From: Beijerinckiaceae bacterium
GTDB taxonomy: Bacteria > Pseudomonadota > Alphaproteobacteria > Rhizobiales > Beijerinckiaceae
Assembly: GCA_947456315.1 (NCBI GenBank)
Contig: CANGRU010000001.1
Coordinates: forward strand, 1 to 24,253
DNA: 24,253 nucleotides
Direction of reading: 5' to 3'
The translations under genes were made by a program, and so were the position numbers. Below the pieces are notes generated by a model, which did no database searches, had not been told where the DNA came from, and saw nothing but the letters and a program-made list of their open reading frames with translations. The stretch's first letter is position 1. Each line of letters begins with the position of its first letter. Of the stretch, positions 8,424-15,288 are shown piece by piece.

Positions 8424-9077
8424 ATGGCAAGGCGCATTTTGCATGGTGTGCTGATAGGTCTGATGGTGTTTTCTTGGGCATTGCCCGCAAAAACATTGGC
8501 GCAGTCTCAGGCCTTCGACTTTTACGTCTTCGCCTTGTCGTGGTCGCCGGGCTTTTGCGCTCTGGAGGGCGAGGCGAAGGGGCGTGCGCAATGTGCGTCG
8601 GGTGCGCGCACCGGTTTTGTCGTGCATGGCCTTTGGCCGCAGGCTGGCTCGGACTCCGCCATTGATTGTCCGGCCGGCCAGCACCCCGTTCCGCGGGCTT
8701 CGCTTGAGGCCGCGCGTGACCTGTTTCCGGATGAGGGTCTGGCGCGTTATCAGTGGCGCAAGCATGGTGGGTGTAGCGGACTTGCTCCATCAGCTTGGTT
8801 TGAAGATGTCCAACGCGCGCGGGCGGTGGTTGCGTCCCCGCCGGATTTGACGGCGCTGCGTCAGGATATGCGTCTGGAGCCGGACGATATTTTGCGAAAA
8901 TTTCGTGATATCAATCCGCGCCTGCGTCCGGGCATGGCTGCTGTGTCTTGTCCGCGCGATGTTTTTCAGGAAATTCGCATTTGCATGAGCGCTGACCTGC
9001 GTGATTTTGTGCCCTGTCCGCAAGTCGTTCGGCAATCCTGTCGGGCACGATCCATTCTTGTGAAAGCACCGATATGA
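8424..9077 (+). CDS. Secreted ribonuclease T2 family protein
   Basis: The 217-residue protein should be a periplasmic or secreted RNA endonuclease using 2',3'-cyclic phosphate chemistry. A signal peptide spans about residues 1-27 (positive MARR, hydrophobic core, cleavage near TLAQSQA). CAS-I is GFVVHGLWPQ (64-73) with catalytic H68. CAS-II reads YQWRKHGGC (109-117): K113 and H114 are present, but the positions usually HE in HEWxKHGTC are Y109-Q110. Several cysteines suit disulfides. I chose the ATG at 8424 over the in-frame ATG at 8337 because it follows AGAGGGG and gives a clean signal peptide, whereas the earlier start lies inside the preceding gene. The stop overlaps the rlmJ start by 4 bases (ATGA), implying translational coupling. 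Confidence 0.9.
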   Translation: MARRILHGVLIGLMVFSWALPAKTLAQSQAFDFYVFALSWSPGFCALEGEAKGRAQCASGARTGFVVHGLWPQAGSDSAIDCPAGQHPVPRASLEAARDLFPDEGLARYQWRKHGGCSGLAPSAWFEDVQRARAVVASPPDLTALRQDMRLEPDDILRKFRDINPRLRPGMAAVSCPRDVFQEIRICMSADLRDFVPCPQVVRQSCRARSILVKAPI

Positions 9078-9919
9078 ATTATCGCCACGCCTATCATGCG
9101 GGCAATTTTGCCGATGTGTTCAAACATGCGCTGCTGGCGTTGATGATCGATTATCTCAAGCGCAAGGAAACAGGCTTTCGCTATATCGACACCCATGCCG
9201 GTCCCGGCTTTTATGATCTGGCAGGCAGTGAGGCGGCGCGCACCGGCGAATGGATTGATGGCATAGGACGAGTTGCGAAAGAGACTTTTGCGCCAGAAAT
9301 TGCCGCGATTCTGGCGCCTTATCTGGATGCGCTGGGCCCCAATGCTACGCGTTATTATATGGGTTCGCCCGCTCTCGCGCAGTCGCTTTTGCGCAAGCAG
9401 GATCGGCTCACCTGTTGCGAATTGCATCCGGATGATTTCCGCGCGCTGGAGCGCAATATGGGGCGCGACAATCGTCTGCGTCTGCTCAATGAAGATGGCT
9501 ATCGGGCGCTCAAAGGTCTGGTGCCGCCCACCGAGCGGCGCGGACTTGTGCTGATTGATCCGCCTTTTGAAGAGCGCGATGAATTTGAGGTCATGGAAGA
9601 GGCGCTTGCCAAGGCGTGGCGCAAATGGCCGACCGGTATTTTTGCGCTCTGGTATCCGGTGAAAGATCTGCGCGCTGTCTCGCAATTTGTGGCCCGGCTG
9701 AAAGCCCGCGAGATCCCGCGTATTCTGCGGCTTGAATTGATGGTCGAGCCGATCCGCACACAAGGCCCGCTCTCGGCCACGGGGCTGATTGTGGTCAATC
9801 CGCCTTATATGCTGGAGCAGCAGGCGCGCCAGCTTTTGCCCGTGTTGGCCAGAGTGCTGGCGCGTGGACCGGGTGCGACATCCTGGGTGGAACAGGTGAC
9901 CGGCGAAGCGCTTGCCTGA
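9074..9919 (+). CDS. rlmJ: 23S rRNA (adenine(2030)-N6)-methyltransferase RlmJ
   Basis: RlmJ methylates A2030 of 23S rRNA using S-adenosylmethionine. The 281 residues match the family length. The N-terminal signature MNYRHAYHAGNFADVFKHAL is intact, followed by the SAM-binding segment YIDTHAGPGFYDL and the catalytic DPPFE motif (162-166), equivalent to the N6-adenine methyltransferase DPPY/F motif. NPPYMLEQQ near the C-terminus is also typical of the family. The start ATG overlaps the RNase T2 stop as ATGA, so the two are cotranslated; both concern RNA, but a functional link is only inference. Confidence 0.95.
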   Translation: MNYRHAYHAGNFADVFKHALLALMIDYLKRKETGFRYIDTHAGPGFYDLAGSEAARTGEWIDGIGRVAKETFAPEIAAILAPYLDALGPNATRYYMGSPALAQSLLRKQDRLTCCELHPDDFRALERNMGRDNRLRLLNEDGYRALKGLVPPTERRGLVLIDPPFEERDEFEVMEEALAKAWRKWPTGIFALWYPVKDLRAVSQFVARLKAREIPRILRLELMVEPIRTQGPLSATGLIVVNPPYMLEQQARQLLPVLARVLARGPGATSWVEQVTGEALA

Positions 9920-9968
9920 GCGTCTGCTGGTTGCGATAAGATCAACAAAGGTTTCGGGAGGACACACA

Positions 9969-10565
9969 ATGAAATTACGTTATGGCGCCGCATCACCCTT
10001 CGCGCGCAAATGCGCATTGGGAGCTCATGTTTTGGGGCTGGCTGATCGCGTGACCTTGGTCGATAACACCAATGATCCGGGCGATGCCATTCGCTCGCGC
10101 AATCCGTTGAACAAGATTCCCATGTTGCTGACAGATGACGGCATGGCTGTGTTCGATAGTCCCGTCATTCTGGAATATCTCGATCATGTGGCGGGCGGAG
10201 GCAAAATTCTGCCCAAGGAGGCCGCGCCGCGTTTCCGCGCCTTGATCCAGCAAGCGCTGGCCGATGGCCTGATGGATGCTGCTATTCTCGTGATGTATGA
10301 GGGCCGCTTCCGCGAGCCCGAGCAACATTCCGACAAATGGGTCGCCATGCAGCAGGGCAAAGTCGACAAAGCTTTGGCCGCACTTGAGGCTGATGTGCCC
10401 GGTGATGAGGTGAGCGTTGGCGCCATCACCATCGCTTGCGCCTTGGGCTATCTCGATTTCCGCTTCAAAGGTGAATGGCGCATCAAACATCCCAAGCTGG
10501 CCGCTTGGCAGGATGGGTTCCGCGCCCGCGTGCCGGGTTTCGACAAGACGCAGCCGTCAGGCTGA
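9969..10565 (+). CDS. Glutathione S-transferase family protein (YibF-like)
   Basis: The 198-residue cytoplasmic protein has an N-terminal thioredoxin-like GST domain and an all-helical C-terminal domain. SPFARKC (9-15) occupies the catalytic N-terminal helix position. NPLNKIPML holds the cis-proline that contacts glutathione, and FDSPVILEYLD holds the D-S pair that binds the gamma-glutamyl group. The C-terminal half (ADGLMDAAI, then ITIACALGYLDFRF) resembles E. coli YibF closely, as I remember that protein. The ATG at 9969 is chosen because GGGAGGA lies 7 bp upstream; an earlier in-frame start at 9912 overlaps rlmJ. The substrate is unknown; a detoxification or peroxidase role is family inference. 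Confidence 0.9.
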   Translation: MKLRYGAASPFARKCALGAHVLGLADRVTLVDNTNDPGDAIRSRNPLNKIPMLLTDDGMAVFDSPVILEYLDHVAGGGKILPKEAAPRFRALIQQALADGLMDAAILVMYEGRFREPEQHSDKWVAMQQGKVDKALAALEADVPGDEVSVGAITIACALGYLDFRFKGEWRIKHPKLAAWQDGFRARVPGFDKTQPSG

Positions 10566-10586
10566 GTTTAGATAAGAGCCAAAGAA

Positions 10587-10615
10587 AAAGCCCGGCGGGA
10601 TGACCGCCGGGCTTT
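10587..10615. terminator. Bidirectional terminator between GST and omp genes
   Basis: A perfect 12-bp stem, AAAGCCCGGCGG (10587-10598) and CCGCCGGGCTTT (10604-10615), closes a 5-base loop GATGA. On the plus strand it ends in TTTCTTGTT; on the minus strand it ends in CTTTTTCTTT. It can therefore terminate both the GST transcript and the convergent omp transcript. Confidence 0.9.
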
Positions 10616-10639
10616 CTTGTTGTGGTCGTCTTTTGACGA

Positions 10640-11272
10640 TTAGAACTTGTAGTTCACGCCGGTGCGGATGGCGCTGGTGTTCGAACCAGCTGTCGTCACG
10701 TCGGTGAGGTTGTAGTTCTTGTCGCTGAGGTGGCTGTAGAGATATTCAGCCTTGGCCGACACGTTGTTGGTGAAGGCATATTCAATGCCTGCGCCTGCAG
10801 CATAGCCATTTTCCCACTTCGAGCCCGAGCCTGCAGTGGTCGTGACCTTGTTGTTGCCGCCAGCGTAACCGGCTGTGCCGTACACGAGAGCGCGATCAAC
10901 CGCGACACCAGCGCGGGCACGAACCGTGCCGAACGAGGTGATCTTGGCTGAATTGGTGCCGGTGGAGCCGTTGACGTTGGTCTTGGCGAGGTCGCCTTCG
11001 ACGCCGACAACGATGTTGTCGATCTGCTGGTTGTAGCCAACCGTGCCGCCGACTGTGTAGCCGTTGATGTCGCCAACAGCCGACTTGGCCGAAGCGGATT
11101 CCTTGCCGAAGCCGTAGCCGGCGTTCAGGCCAGCGTAGGCGCCGGTCCAGTTGAAAGACTTATAGGCAGGGGCCGGGGCGGCAGCAGCGGTGCGGCGCGG
11201 CAGATCAGCAGCCATGGCAGTGCCAGCGAGAGCAGTGGCGACAACGGCGCCTGCGAAAATCGACTTGAACAT
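10640..11272 (-). CDS. Outer-membrane beta-barrel protein, Omp25/Omp31 (RopB-like) family
   Basis: The 210-residue protein has a signal peptide MFKSIFAGAVVATALAGTAMA with cleavage before ADLP. A short Ala/Pro-rich linker is followed by FNWTGAYAGLNAGYGFG, typical of the porin-like small OMPs of Rhizobiales. The rest alternates amphipathic strands and Gly/Asn/Thr-rich turns and ends in VNYKF, a terminal phenylalanine that fits BAM recognition. It should be an abundant eight-stranded barrel. The start is set by GAGGAG at 11280-11285, 7 bases from the ATG at 11272; the in-frame GTG at 11290 would lie upstream of that RBS. It has a strong terminator and a long AT-rich upstream region, so it is probably a highly expressed single gene. 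Confidence 0.92.
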   Translation of the reverse strand: MFKSIFAGAVVATALAGTAMAADLPRRTAAAAPAPAYKSFNWTGAYAGLNAGYGFGKESASAKSAVGDINGYTVGGTVGYNQQIDNIVVGVEGDLAKTNVNGSTGTNSAKITSFGTVRARAGVAVDRALVYGTAGYAGGNNKVTTTAGSGSKWENGYAAGAGIEYAFTNNVSAKAEYLYSHLSDKNYNLTDVTTAGSNTSAIRTGVNYKF

Positions 11273-11561
11273 ATGCTTACTCCTCTTCACGCCGGCTGAA
11301 TACGCGCCAGCGATATGACCTTCATGTAAGGTTTCAGGGGTTACTAAATCCTAACCACCGAGCATTGCTTTGTTGTTTTTGAATAAGGCGAGACTATGTT
11401 CAAAGAAGAGTGAACAAGTAAAACATGATTCATTTCGATGTTTTGCTGTTAACCATGACTAATTCTATTGGTTAGGCGCATGAAACCTTTTGAATATCTC
11501 AAGAAGACTTCGAAATAGTGTGCTTAATGAAGTGTTAAATGCGATTGTTGCTAAGTTGAAA

Positions 11562-11595
11562 CCCTGCTTTTCCGTGGCAGGGGCAATCTTTTTAT
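11562..11595 (+). terminator. Orphan intrinsic-terminator-like hairpin
   Basis: CCCTGC (11562-11567) and GCAGGG (11577-11582) pair around a 9-base loop, followed by GCAATC and then a run of five T. No coding gene on the plus strand ends before it: the preceding gene points the other way. It may end a small RNA transcribed from the AT-rich gap, or it may be part of the SDR leader. Confidence 0.4.
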
Positions 11596-11626
11596 TGAAA
11601 AGCTCTTGTCGTCACGCTGCGTTGCA

Positions 11627-11639
11627 ACAGTTAAACTGT
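11627..11639. promoter_or_regulatory. 13-bp palindrome upstream of the SDR gene, possible operator
   Basis: ACAGTTAAACTGT is a perfect 6-1-6 palindrome ending 22 bases before the SDR start codon. The location would suit a repressor site or a small dimeric regulator. No cognate regulator is encoded nearby. Confidence 0.35.
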
Positions 11640-11661
11640 GAATGAGGAACAAGGAAAAAGC

Positions 11662-12432
11662 ATGAGCCAGGATCTTCAGGGCATTCGGAACGCGCTTGTT
11701 ACGGGCGCTGCACGGCGTATCGGCCGCGCCATTGCTCTGCGTCTGGCGGGTGAGGGCTATGGTCTGGCGCTTCACTCGAGCTTGCGCTCTGCGTCTGATG
11801 CCGAAGCCTTGGCAGACGAAATCCGCCGTGCAGGTGGCCGTGCACAGGTTGTCACGGGTGATCTCAGCCGTGCCGAGGATGTCGCAGGTTTGCTCGGCAA
11901 AGCCGCTGCCGCCATCGGGCCGCTGAGCCTGCTCGTCAACAATGCCTCGCTCTATGAGCCCGATGTGCCGGGCGCTTTTGATGGTGCCTTCTTTGATCGG
12001 ATGATGGCGGTCAATTTGCGTGCGCCCTTGCAGCTGGCTTCAGACTTTGCCGCAGCTCTGCCGGCAGAGGCGCGGGGGGCTGTGATCAACATCATCGATC
12101 AAAAAGTCTGGCGGCTGAACCCGCGCTATTTCTCTTACACGCTGAGCAAGAGCGCCTTCTGGACGGCGACGCAAACCATGGCGCAAGCCTATGCGCCGCG
12201 CATCCGCGTCAATGCGGTGGGGCCGGGGCCTGTGCTGCCAAATCATCTGGAAGGTGAAGCCGGCTTTCTGCGCGAGGCGTCTGCCGTGCCTTTGGGTGCA
12301 AGTGTAAGCCCGGATGAAATAGCCGACGCTGTGATTTATCTCGTGCATGCGCGCAGTGTGACGGGGCAGATGATCGCCGTGGATGGTGGTCAACATCTGG
12401 CGTGGAAAACGCCGGATGTGCCGGAGCATTAA
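11662..12432 (+). CDS. SDR oxidoreductase, pteridine-reductase/FolM-like
   Basis: The 256-residue short-chain dehydrogenase has the nucleotide motif TGAARRIG (14-21), whose arginines suit NADPH, the NNAS motif (93-96) and the catalytic YxxxK pair Y159/K163 (YTLSK). In the usual catalytic Ser position it has D146, 13 residues before the tyrosine. This Asp-Tyr-Lys arrangement is the one known from pteridine reductase PTR1 and related FolM proteins. Reduction of dihydropterin or dihydrofolate is therefore likely but not proven. The ATG at 11662 follows AAGGAAAAAGC; a GTG 24 bases upstream is less likely. The TAA stop shares a TTAA palindrome with the convergent gene. The neighbours are not folate genes. 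Confidence 0.85.
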   Translation: MSQDLQGIRNALVTGAARRIGRAIALRLAGEGYGLALHSSLRSASDAEALADEIRRAGGRAQVVTGDLSRAEDVAGLLGKAAAAIGPLSLLVNNASLYEPDVPGAFDGAFFDRMMAVNLRAPLQLASDFAAALPAEARGAVINIIDQKVWRLNPRYFSYTLSKSAFWTATQTMAQAYAPRIRVNAVGPGPVLPNHLEGEAGFLREASAVPLGASVSPDEIADAVIYLVHARSVTGQMIAVDGGQHLAWKTPDVPEH

Positions 12433-12692
12433 TCAGCGGTCGGCAAGCGGCGGATGGTGAATTCAATCTGGCCGTCAGCCAGTTCACGCCAGCTTTCAAT
12501 TTCCGTCATATAGGCTTGTTTGGGGAAGGCGCTGAACCATTCGCGGGCTTTTTCGCGTGCTGCATCACGCGGCAGGGTAAAGGTCTCGCGCCGGAACGCA
12601 CTTGGACCCTGATCACGCGCGCGCCGTGTGCTGCGCGCGCGCTGTGACAGCGAGCGGGCCAGATCGGCGGGCATTTTGCGGTCGTAGGCCAT
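12429..12692 (-). CDS. Small basic protein of unknown function
   Basis: An 87-residue protein follows the CCA-enzyme gene on the same strand with a gap of about 58 bp, so it is probably the last gene of that operon. The N-terminal half is very basic (RARSTRRARD). The C-terminal half is better ordered, with FTLPRDAAREKAREWFSAFP, then AYMTEIESWREL and DGQIEFTIRRLP. It has no signal peptide or membrane segment. I do not recognise a named family; the composition and its end flush with the convergent SDR stop argue that it is real. The ATG at 12692 is a best guess; 12710 and 12743 are alternative in-frame starts, and none has a strong RBS. Confidence 0.65.
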   Translation of the reverse strand: MAYDRKMPADLARSLSQRARSTRRARDQGPSAFRRETFTLPRDAAREKAREWFSAFPKQAYMTEIESWRELADGQIEFTIRRLPTAD

Positions 12693-12750
12693 TGCGGGTC
12701 TCGGCATCCAACGAGGCCTGAGTTTAGCGCTTTGCTCCCGCACTTGGGAG

Positions 12751-13938
12751 TCATTTTGCGCGTGCCGTTAGGGCCTGTGTCACAATTTGCGCAAAGACCT
12801 CGGGGTTTTCGGGGAAGCCTTTCAGAATCCATTGCTTTTCGATCTCGTCGAGCATGTCGCCAATGGCCTTGCCGGGGCTCATGCCGCGCGCCAAAAGGTC
12901 TGCGCCACTGATGGGCAATTTGGGTTCGGCCAAGACGAGTGCTTGCGCGCAAGCCTCTTCAAAGCCCGCCAGCCTCAGCGCATCGCAGGTTGCTTGCCGC
13001 CCAAAGTGCAGCAGGCAGATGCGGATGTGATGTGTGTCAGGCGCTGTTGCGCGGGAGATTTTTTCTGATGCTTCAGCCGCACGGGATAATCTTTGCGTGT
13101 CCGCATTGGATAAGCGCAAAAAATCTTGCAATCGCGCCGCGTCTTCGCGTTTCAGCACGGATAATGCCAAGAGCTTTAAAATGGCATCGCAATCATGGGG
13201 CATGCGTGCCAGGCGGGTTGTGCAATAGACGCCGCCGATGAGCGGCAGGACAAGCCCGAGCCCGCTCATGAGCGCAAGGGTGTCGGCGGCACCTTCTGTC
13301 TCAAGCAGTTTCATCAGCTCTGCGCGCACACGCTCGCGCGACAAGCCGCTCAAGCCATGGCGCTGGTGCACAATGGCCTCAAGCGCCGCAGGGTCAGCGG
13401 TGTTTTCTGCAAAAGCGGCATGAAAGCGGAAATAGCGCAGGATGCGCAGATAATCTTCGCGGATGCGGGTCGCCGGATCGCCGATAAAGCGCACATGGCG
13501 TGTTTCAATATCGCGCATGCCATCGGCGTAATCATGCACGAGGCCATCGGCCCCCACAGACAATGCATTGAACGTGAAATCGCGGCGCAGGGCATCTTTT
13601 TCAAAGTCACGGCCGAAAAGAACCGTCGCGCGCCGCCCGTCCGTGTCGACATCTTCGCGCAAGGTGGTGATCTCGAACGGCACATGATCGACAATCACTG
13701 TGACGGTGCCGTGGTCGATGCCTGTGGGCACGCTTTTGAGTCCGGCCTGTGCGGCGCGCGCCATCACCACATCGGGCGTGGCTGTGGTTGCCAGATCGAT
13801 TTCATGAACCGGCTTGCCCATGAAATGATTGCGCACCGCACCGCCGACCACGCGCAGCTCCTCGCCATGACCATCAAGCGCGGCAAAGAGGCGCTGCACA
13901 TGGGGATCGTCAAGGAAAGAAGGCGTGCTGATCTTCAC
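12751..13938 (-). CDS. CCA tRNA nucleotidyltransferase (poly(A) polymerase family)
   Basis: This class II nucleotidyltransferase adds or repairs the 3' CCA of tRNA. The 395 residues include the head-domain motif RVVGGAVRNHFMG (29-41), then HEIDLATTATPD. The metal-binding motif usually reads DxD; here it is E46-I47-D48. RRDFTFNALS and the DYLRILRYFRFHAAF helix that selects the nucleotide are present, followed by a helical body and tail. The GTG start at 13938 overlaps the upstream stop as GTGA, with AAAGG 8 bases before it. It lies between CoA-pyrophosphatase and a small unknown gene. If the Glu abolished catalysis it would be inactive, but the rest is well conserved and the gene is probably functional. 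Confidence 0.92.
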   Translation of the reverse strand: MKISTPSFLDDPHVQRLFAALDGHGEELRVVGGAVRNHFMGKPVHEIDLATTATPDVVMARAAQAGLKSVPTGIDHGTVTVIVDHVPFEITTLREDVDTDGRRATVLFGRDFEKDALRRDFTFNALSVGADGLVHDYADGMRDIETRHVRFIGDPATRIREDYLRILRYFRFHAAFAENTADPAALEAIVHQRHGLSGLSRERVRAELMKLLETEGAADTLALMSGLGLVLPLIGGVYCTTRLARMPHDCDAILKLLALSVLKREDAARLQDFLRLSNADTQRLSRAAEASEKISRATAPDTHHIRICLLHFGRQATCDALRLAGFEEACAQALVLAEPKLPISGADLLARGMSPGKAIGDMLDEIEKQWILKGFPENPEVFAQIVTQALTARAK

Positions 13939-14606
13939 GCATAGAGCCTTTCGTGAAGATTGCGGATGATCCCCGCTGTCACGCCCCAGATATTTTTCCC
14001 GCCATAAGGCATGACATGGAAATGACGCGTCACGCCTTCGCGTGTGCGCGATTCCTGTGCGTGGTTGGTCGTGTCCATCAAAAAGCGCAGCGGCACTTCA
14101 AAAGCTTCTTCCACTTCTGTTTGGTTGATGGTGAGTGCAAAAGGTGTGCGCACTTCAGCCACAAGCGGCAAGATGCGAAAGCCCGAATGGGTGAGATAGG
14201 CATCAAGAAAGCCCAAGGGCGTCACCAGATCGGGTGACAGGCCGATCTCTTCCTGGGCTTCGCGCAGAGCGGCGGCAGCGGCACTCTCGTCTTCCGGGTC
14301 GATGCGTCCGCCCGGAAAAGCGACCTGACCCGCATGGCGGCGCAAGGCGAGTGAGCGGCGTGTCAGCAGCACATGTGTTTCGTCGCCCCGCGCAATCAGG
14401 GGAATGAGCACGGCGGCGGGTGTGGCCGTTGCGGCCAGCCCGTCTTTGTAAAGATCGGGATTGAGCACATGGTCACCGCGATGCGGGATGTGTCGCGGGT
14501 CCGTCGCACTCACGGGCAGATCAAGCGACAGGCGCGCGCGGGCGCGGGCGCGCACATCGCTGGCGGAGAAAGGCGCATGGTCCTTGATCTCGCTGGGGCC
14601 GGTCAT
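13935..14606 (-). CDS. CoA pyrophosphatase (NUDIX, NudL-type)
   Basis: The 223-residue NUDIX hydrolase probably cleaves coenzyme A and its derivatives to phosphopantetheine and 3',5'-ADP. The segment VLLTRRSLALRRHAGQVAF is the family-specific stretch before the NUDIX box. The box itself reads FPGGRIDPEDESAA and then LREAQEEIGL, with one more residue between the glycine and the RE pair than the canonical box; I recall the same spacing in NudL. Its ATG at 14606 overlaps the DUF1285 stop (ATGA) and its stop overlaps the CCA-enzyme GTG start, so three genes are translationally coupled. Confidence 0.92.
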   Translation of the reverse strand: MTGPSEIKDHAPFSASDVRARARARLSLDLPVSATDPRHIPHRGDHVLNPDLYKDGLAATATPAAVLIPLIARGDETHVLLTRRSLALRRHAGQVAFPGGRIDPEDESAAAAALREAQEEIGLSPDLVTPLGFLDAYLTHSGFRILPLVAEVRTPFALTINQTEVEEAFEVPLRFLMDTTNHAQESRTREGVTRHFHVMPYGGKNIWGVTAGIIRNLHERLYA

Positions 14607-15160
14607 GATGATATGCCTGTTCCGATTGTGAAAAACGTCTCTCCTGATGCCACGACGGTCTCTTCGCGTCCATTCACCAGACGGGTGTCTGCCCGCGCCA
14701 GCAGATCAAAGGTCACAGCGCGGGTCAGGAGCGCCCAGAGGTCGCCGCGCACCCGTAGATAGGGTTTGAGTCCGTCTGCCGCGCCCTGTTCGAAGCGCAA
14801 GGGATGGTCGGCGCCAGCCGTCACCTCCTCGTCGAGATTGGTGCGAAAAATGAGCCGGCCATCCTCCATTCGCAGGTCGACGGCCAGAAAGGGCGCGTCC
14901 TCAACCTCGACGGGTACTTTTTCAACCGGTGTCACAAGAAAATGACCATCGGCCTCGCGCCGGAGAACAGAGGCGAAGAGCTTGACGAGGGCGGGGCGGG
15001 AAATGGCCGAGTTTTGATAGTGCCAGATGCCGTCACGCGTGATTTTCAGCCCGATATCAGCGCAAAGGGGCGGATTCCACGCTTGTGCAGGCGGCAGGTC
15101 GGTCGATTGCGCAGCGGCAGCCGCAACGGCGTCCAGCCGAGCTTTCCCTGTCTGCGCCAT
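14603..15160 (-). CDS. DUF1285 domain-containing protein
   Basis: The 185-residue protein is the first gene of the minus-strand operon. It has the DUF1285 layout: PLCADIGLKITRDGIWHYQN, then RPALVKLFASVLRREADG, then FLVTPVEKVPVEVEDAPF, and a C-terminal segment ending in GETFFTIGTG. No signal peptide or membrane helix is seen, so it should be cytoplasmic. Its function is unknown; the coupling to a CoA pyrophosphatase and a CCA enzyme is the only hint. GAGGATGG about 10 bases before the ATG is a plausible ribosome-binding site. The start faces the moxR gene across 128 bp. Confidence 0.9.
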   Translation of the reverse strand: MAQTGKARLDAVAAAAAQSTDLPPAQAWNPPLCADIGLKITRDGIWHYQNSAISRPALVKLFASVLRREADGHFLVTPVEKVPVEVEDAPFLAVDLRMEDGRLIFRTNLDEEVTAGADHPLRFEQGAADGLKPYLRVRGDLWALLTRAVTFDLLARADTRLVNGREETVVASGETFFTIGTGISS

Positions 15161-15288
15161 GATGCGACCATCCTCTCGTGTGGAACTGTGGGGCTAGTGC
15201 ATCGACATTGCCGCCCCGCGACCTAAACTAACAAGATCAGGTTGAAACGGGAACCGTCACAATCGGTCAGGCGGGGGGATCAGGGATC

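Larger units (their letters stand above)
11273..11661. other. 389-bp AT-rich divergent intergenic region (omp / SDR)
   Basis: This is the most AT-rich stretch of the window and must hold the promoters of both divergent genes. It contains no credible coding frame. Visible elements are an 8-bp inverted repeat CCTAACCA (11350-11357) with TGGTTAGG (11469-11476), a dyad TGTTC/GAACA (11397-11416), TTAACCAT (11449-11456) resembling a CtrA half-site, a terminator-like hairpin (11562-11595) and a 13-bp palindrome (11627-11639). None can be assigned with certainty. Confidence 0.6.

Noticed and set aside
7238..8437. 399-codon minus-strand open frame opposite manC
   Set aside because: It is antisense to a complete bifunctional enzyme with all motifs; the translated antisense sequence has no family features.
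11273..11290. GTG start at 11290 for the outer-membrane protein
   Set aside because: The GAGGAG ribosome-binding site lies between this GTG and the ATG at 11272, so translation should begin at the ATG.
13195..13944. 249-codon plus-strand open frame opposite the CCA enzyme
   Set aside because: The minus-strand frame encodes an evident nucleotidyltransferase; the plus frame is its shadow.
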